NCBI GenBank assembly: GCA_007571095.1
Contig: RKSB01000114.1
Coordinates: forward strand, 1 to 14,746
Direction: 5' to 3'
Length of the DNA stretch: 14,746 nt
From: K189A clade bacterium
Lineage (GTDB): Bacteria; Pseudomonadota; Gammaproteobacteria; Pseudomonadales; Azotimanducaceae
The notes below the pieces were generated by a model that did no database searches, was not told the DNA's origin, and saw only the letters and a program-made list of their open reading frames with translations. The position numbers and the translations under genes are program-made. Shown here in pieces: positions 13,712 through 14,746 of this stretch (its first letter is position 1; each line of letters starts with the position of its first letter).

Positions 13712-14584
13712 GTGATAAGACCTGTGGACATTACTCCTTTACCTCAGCCGCAAGGACAGTATATACAGGCCAGCGAGCACGCTTACCACGTGATTGATCT
13801 GGGGCAGGGTACGCCGACCTTCTTTTTGCATGGTGGTGGACCCGGCTGTACCGCCTGGTCGGATTTCGGAGTCGTTGTTCCCCTGTTTGCCGAGCACAGG
13901 CGGTGCATTCTGCCTGATCTGTTGCAGTATGGCCAGACGGACAAGCCAATCATTCGTGGGCCCATGTGGAATTACCACGCCCGATCCATGGTCGATCTGA
14001 TGGACGCCATGGAACTCAGGCGAGCATCCTTCGTGTGTAATTCATGGGGCGGCACTCTCGCCCTGTGTCTGGCTGCCCGATACCCAGAGAGAGTCCACTC
14101 GCTGGTGATCACAGGCTCGATGCCGGTTTTTTACGGCCCTCTGGCTCCGCTTCCCGAGGCCGGTCGTCGAGGGCGCAATGCGAGAGATGTCTATTTCGGC
14201 GGAGAAGGCCCGACTCGAAAGAAGATGCGCGAACTTATCGAGCGACTCGAATGGTACGACGCCTCGGCCTTGCCGGAACAGACTGTGCAAATGCGTTTTC
14301 AGCAGAGCCTGAATCCCGAGGAAATGGCACTGGCTGCCAAGTCTGACAATCCAAGGGGCGACTGGCAGGACCTGACCGAAGAGCTGTCGGCCGTGCAATG
14401 CCCGACCCTGTTTTGCTGGGGGCTGCAGGACGCCTTTCTCACCCCTGACTACCCGATGATGCTGACTCGCATGGTGCAAAGAGGCCAGTTACACATCCTT
14501 GATGCCTGTTCTCACCATCTGCAGGAGGAACGACCAGTGCATTATTTTCATATCGTCAATTCGTTTCTTGACCAGCCGGTATAG
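13712..14584 (+). CDS. Alpha/beta hydrolase, meta-cleavage-product hydrolase-like
   Basis: This 290-residue alpha/beta-hydrolase resembles the carbon-carbon bond hydrolases that act after extradiol ring cleavage (BphD, CarC, MhpC and HsaD types). Features are the oxyanion region FFLHGGGPGCTAW (37-49), the nucleophile elbow CNSWGG (109-114) with Ser111, Asp240 in GLQDAFLTPD, and the catalytic His in DACSHHLQEE (His268 or His269). The family elbow is normally GxSxGG; here the first Gly is replaced by Cys109. I chose GTG 13712, eight bases after the Rieske stop. The open frame continues upstream to a TTG at 13652 inside the Rieske gene, and GTG 13724 is another option. Pairing with the Rieske gene suggests a joint ring-degradation step, but no ring-cleavage dioxygenase is seen, so it may be an ester or thioester hydrolase instead. 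Confidence 0.87.
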   Translation: MIRPVDITPLPQPQGQYIQASEHAYHVIDLGQGTPTFFLHGGGPGCTAWSDFGVVVPLFAEHRRCILPDLLQYGQTDKPIIRGPMWNYHARSMVDLMDAMELRRASFVCNSWGGTLALCLAARYPERVHSLVITGSMPVFYGPLAPLPEAGRRGRNARDVYFGGEGPTRKKMRELIERLEWYDASALPEQTVQMRFQQSLNPEEMALAAKSDNPRGDWQDLTEELSAVQCPTLFCWGLQDAFLTPDYPMMLTRMVQRGQLHILDACSHHLQEERPVHYFHIVNSFLDQPV

Positions 14585-14592
14585 GCACTCGA

Positions 14593-14746
14593 ATGTTCAA
14601 GCGAGTGGGCGGCCTGTTTCAGGACTTTCTGATCTGGTCGAGTGGTACCTGGATGGGTTCGCCGAAAAGCCCGCCCTGCGAAGAGGCACAAGAGGAGCAG
14701 CAGGATTCCAGAGAGAATTCGAGCGACAAGAGTGATGACAAAGATT
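14593..14746 (+). CDS. Start of an unrecognised gene, cut by the window edge
   Basis: An ATG at 14593, 8 bases after the hydrolase stop, opens a frame that is still open at the right edge (51 codons). The product begins MFKRVGGLFQDFLIW and becomes very polar and acidic (EEAQEEQQDSRENSSDKSDD). No family is recognised and no strong ribosome site is seen. A competing frame on the same strand ends at 14735. It may be a small operon member or non-coding sequence. Confidence 0.35.
   Translation, partial: MFKRVGGLFQDFLIWSSGTWMGSPKSPPCEEAQEEQQDSRENSSDKSDDKD

Overview
This window looks like part of an aromatic-compound catabolic island from a Gram-negative, aerobic proteobacterium. A gammaproteobacterium is my best guess, but that is inference. 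The Gram-negative call rests on the outer-membrane TonB-dependent receptor, the periplasmic cytochromes c and the Tat-type signal on the amine dehydrogenase light chain. Every convincing gene is on the + strand and the spacing is tight, with several start/stop overlaps. I saw no tRNA, rRNA, CRISPR array, transposase or integrase.

Left half (about 70-8260). A sigma70-like promoter precedes a TonB-dependent receptor. It is followed by a compact tryptophan tryptophylquinone (TTQ) amine dehydrogenase operon: large subunit (mauB/aauB-like), mauE, mauD, and small subunit (mauA/aauA-like). Two 160-residue monohaem cytochromes c come next, then an ACSF2-type acyl-CoA synthetase. The B-E-D-A order followed directly by cytochrome c, with no mauF, amicyanin (mauC), mauG, mauM or mauN, resembles the aromatic amine dehydrogenase (aau) cluster of Alcaligenes faecalis more than the mau clusters of methylotrophs. 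The TTQ tryptophans and the catalytic aspartate are all present in the light chain.

Right half (about 8384-14746). An extended -10 promoter lies upstream of a second run of genes. These are an acyl-CoA-dehydrogenase-fold flavin monooxygenase, its flavin reductase fused to a MarR-like domain, a DUF485 (YjcH-like) protein with an ActP-like sodium:solute symporter, a Rieske non-haem iron oxygenase of the single-subunit (carbazole-dioxygenase-like) kind, and a meta-cleavage-product-type alpha/beta hydrolase. A final reading frame runs off the right edge.

Working model (inference). The receptor or the symporter brings in an aromatic amine or the acid derived from it. The periplasmic TTQ enzyme deaminates the amine to an aldehyde and passes electrons to one or both cytochromes. 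After oxidation to the acid, the ligase makes the CoA thioester, and the flavin and Rieske oxygenases hydroxylate the ring before hydrolytic ring processing. An aldehyde dehydrogenase, a ring-cleavage dioxygenase and the Rieske electron-transfer partners are not in the window, so the substrate stays open. Tyramine/4-hydroxyphenylacetate and tryptamine/indole-acetate are the two candidates I favour.

The points most worth a second look are the receptor-amine dehydrogenase linkage, the missing TTQ maturation gene beside a cytochrome c that lacks an obvious distal Met, two separate 10-bp tandem duplications at the junctions flanking the reductase gene, and small overlapping ORFs at 170-226 and 6417-6542.
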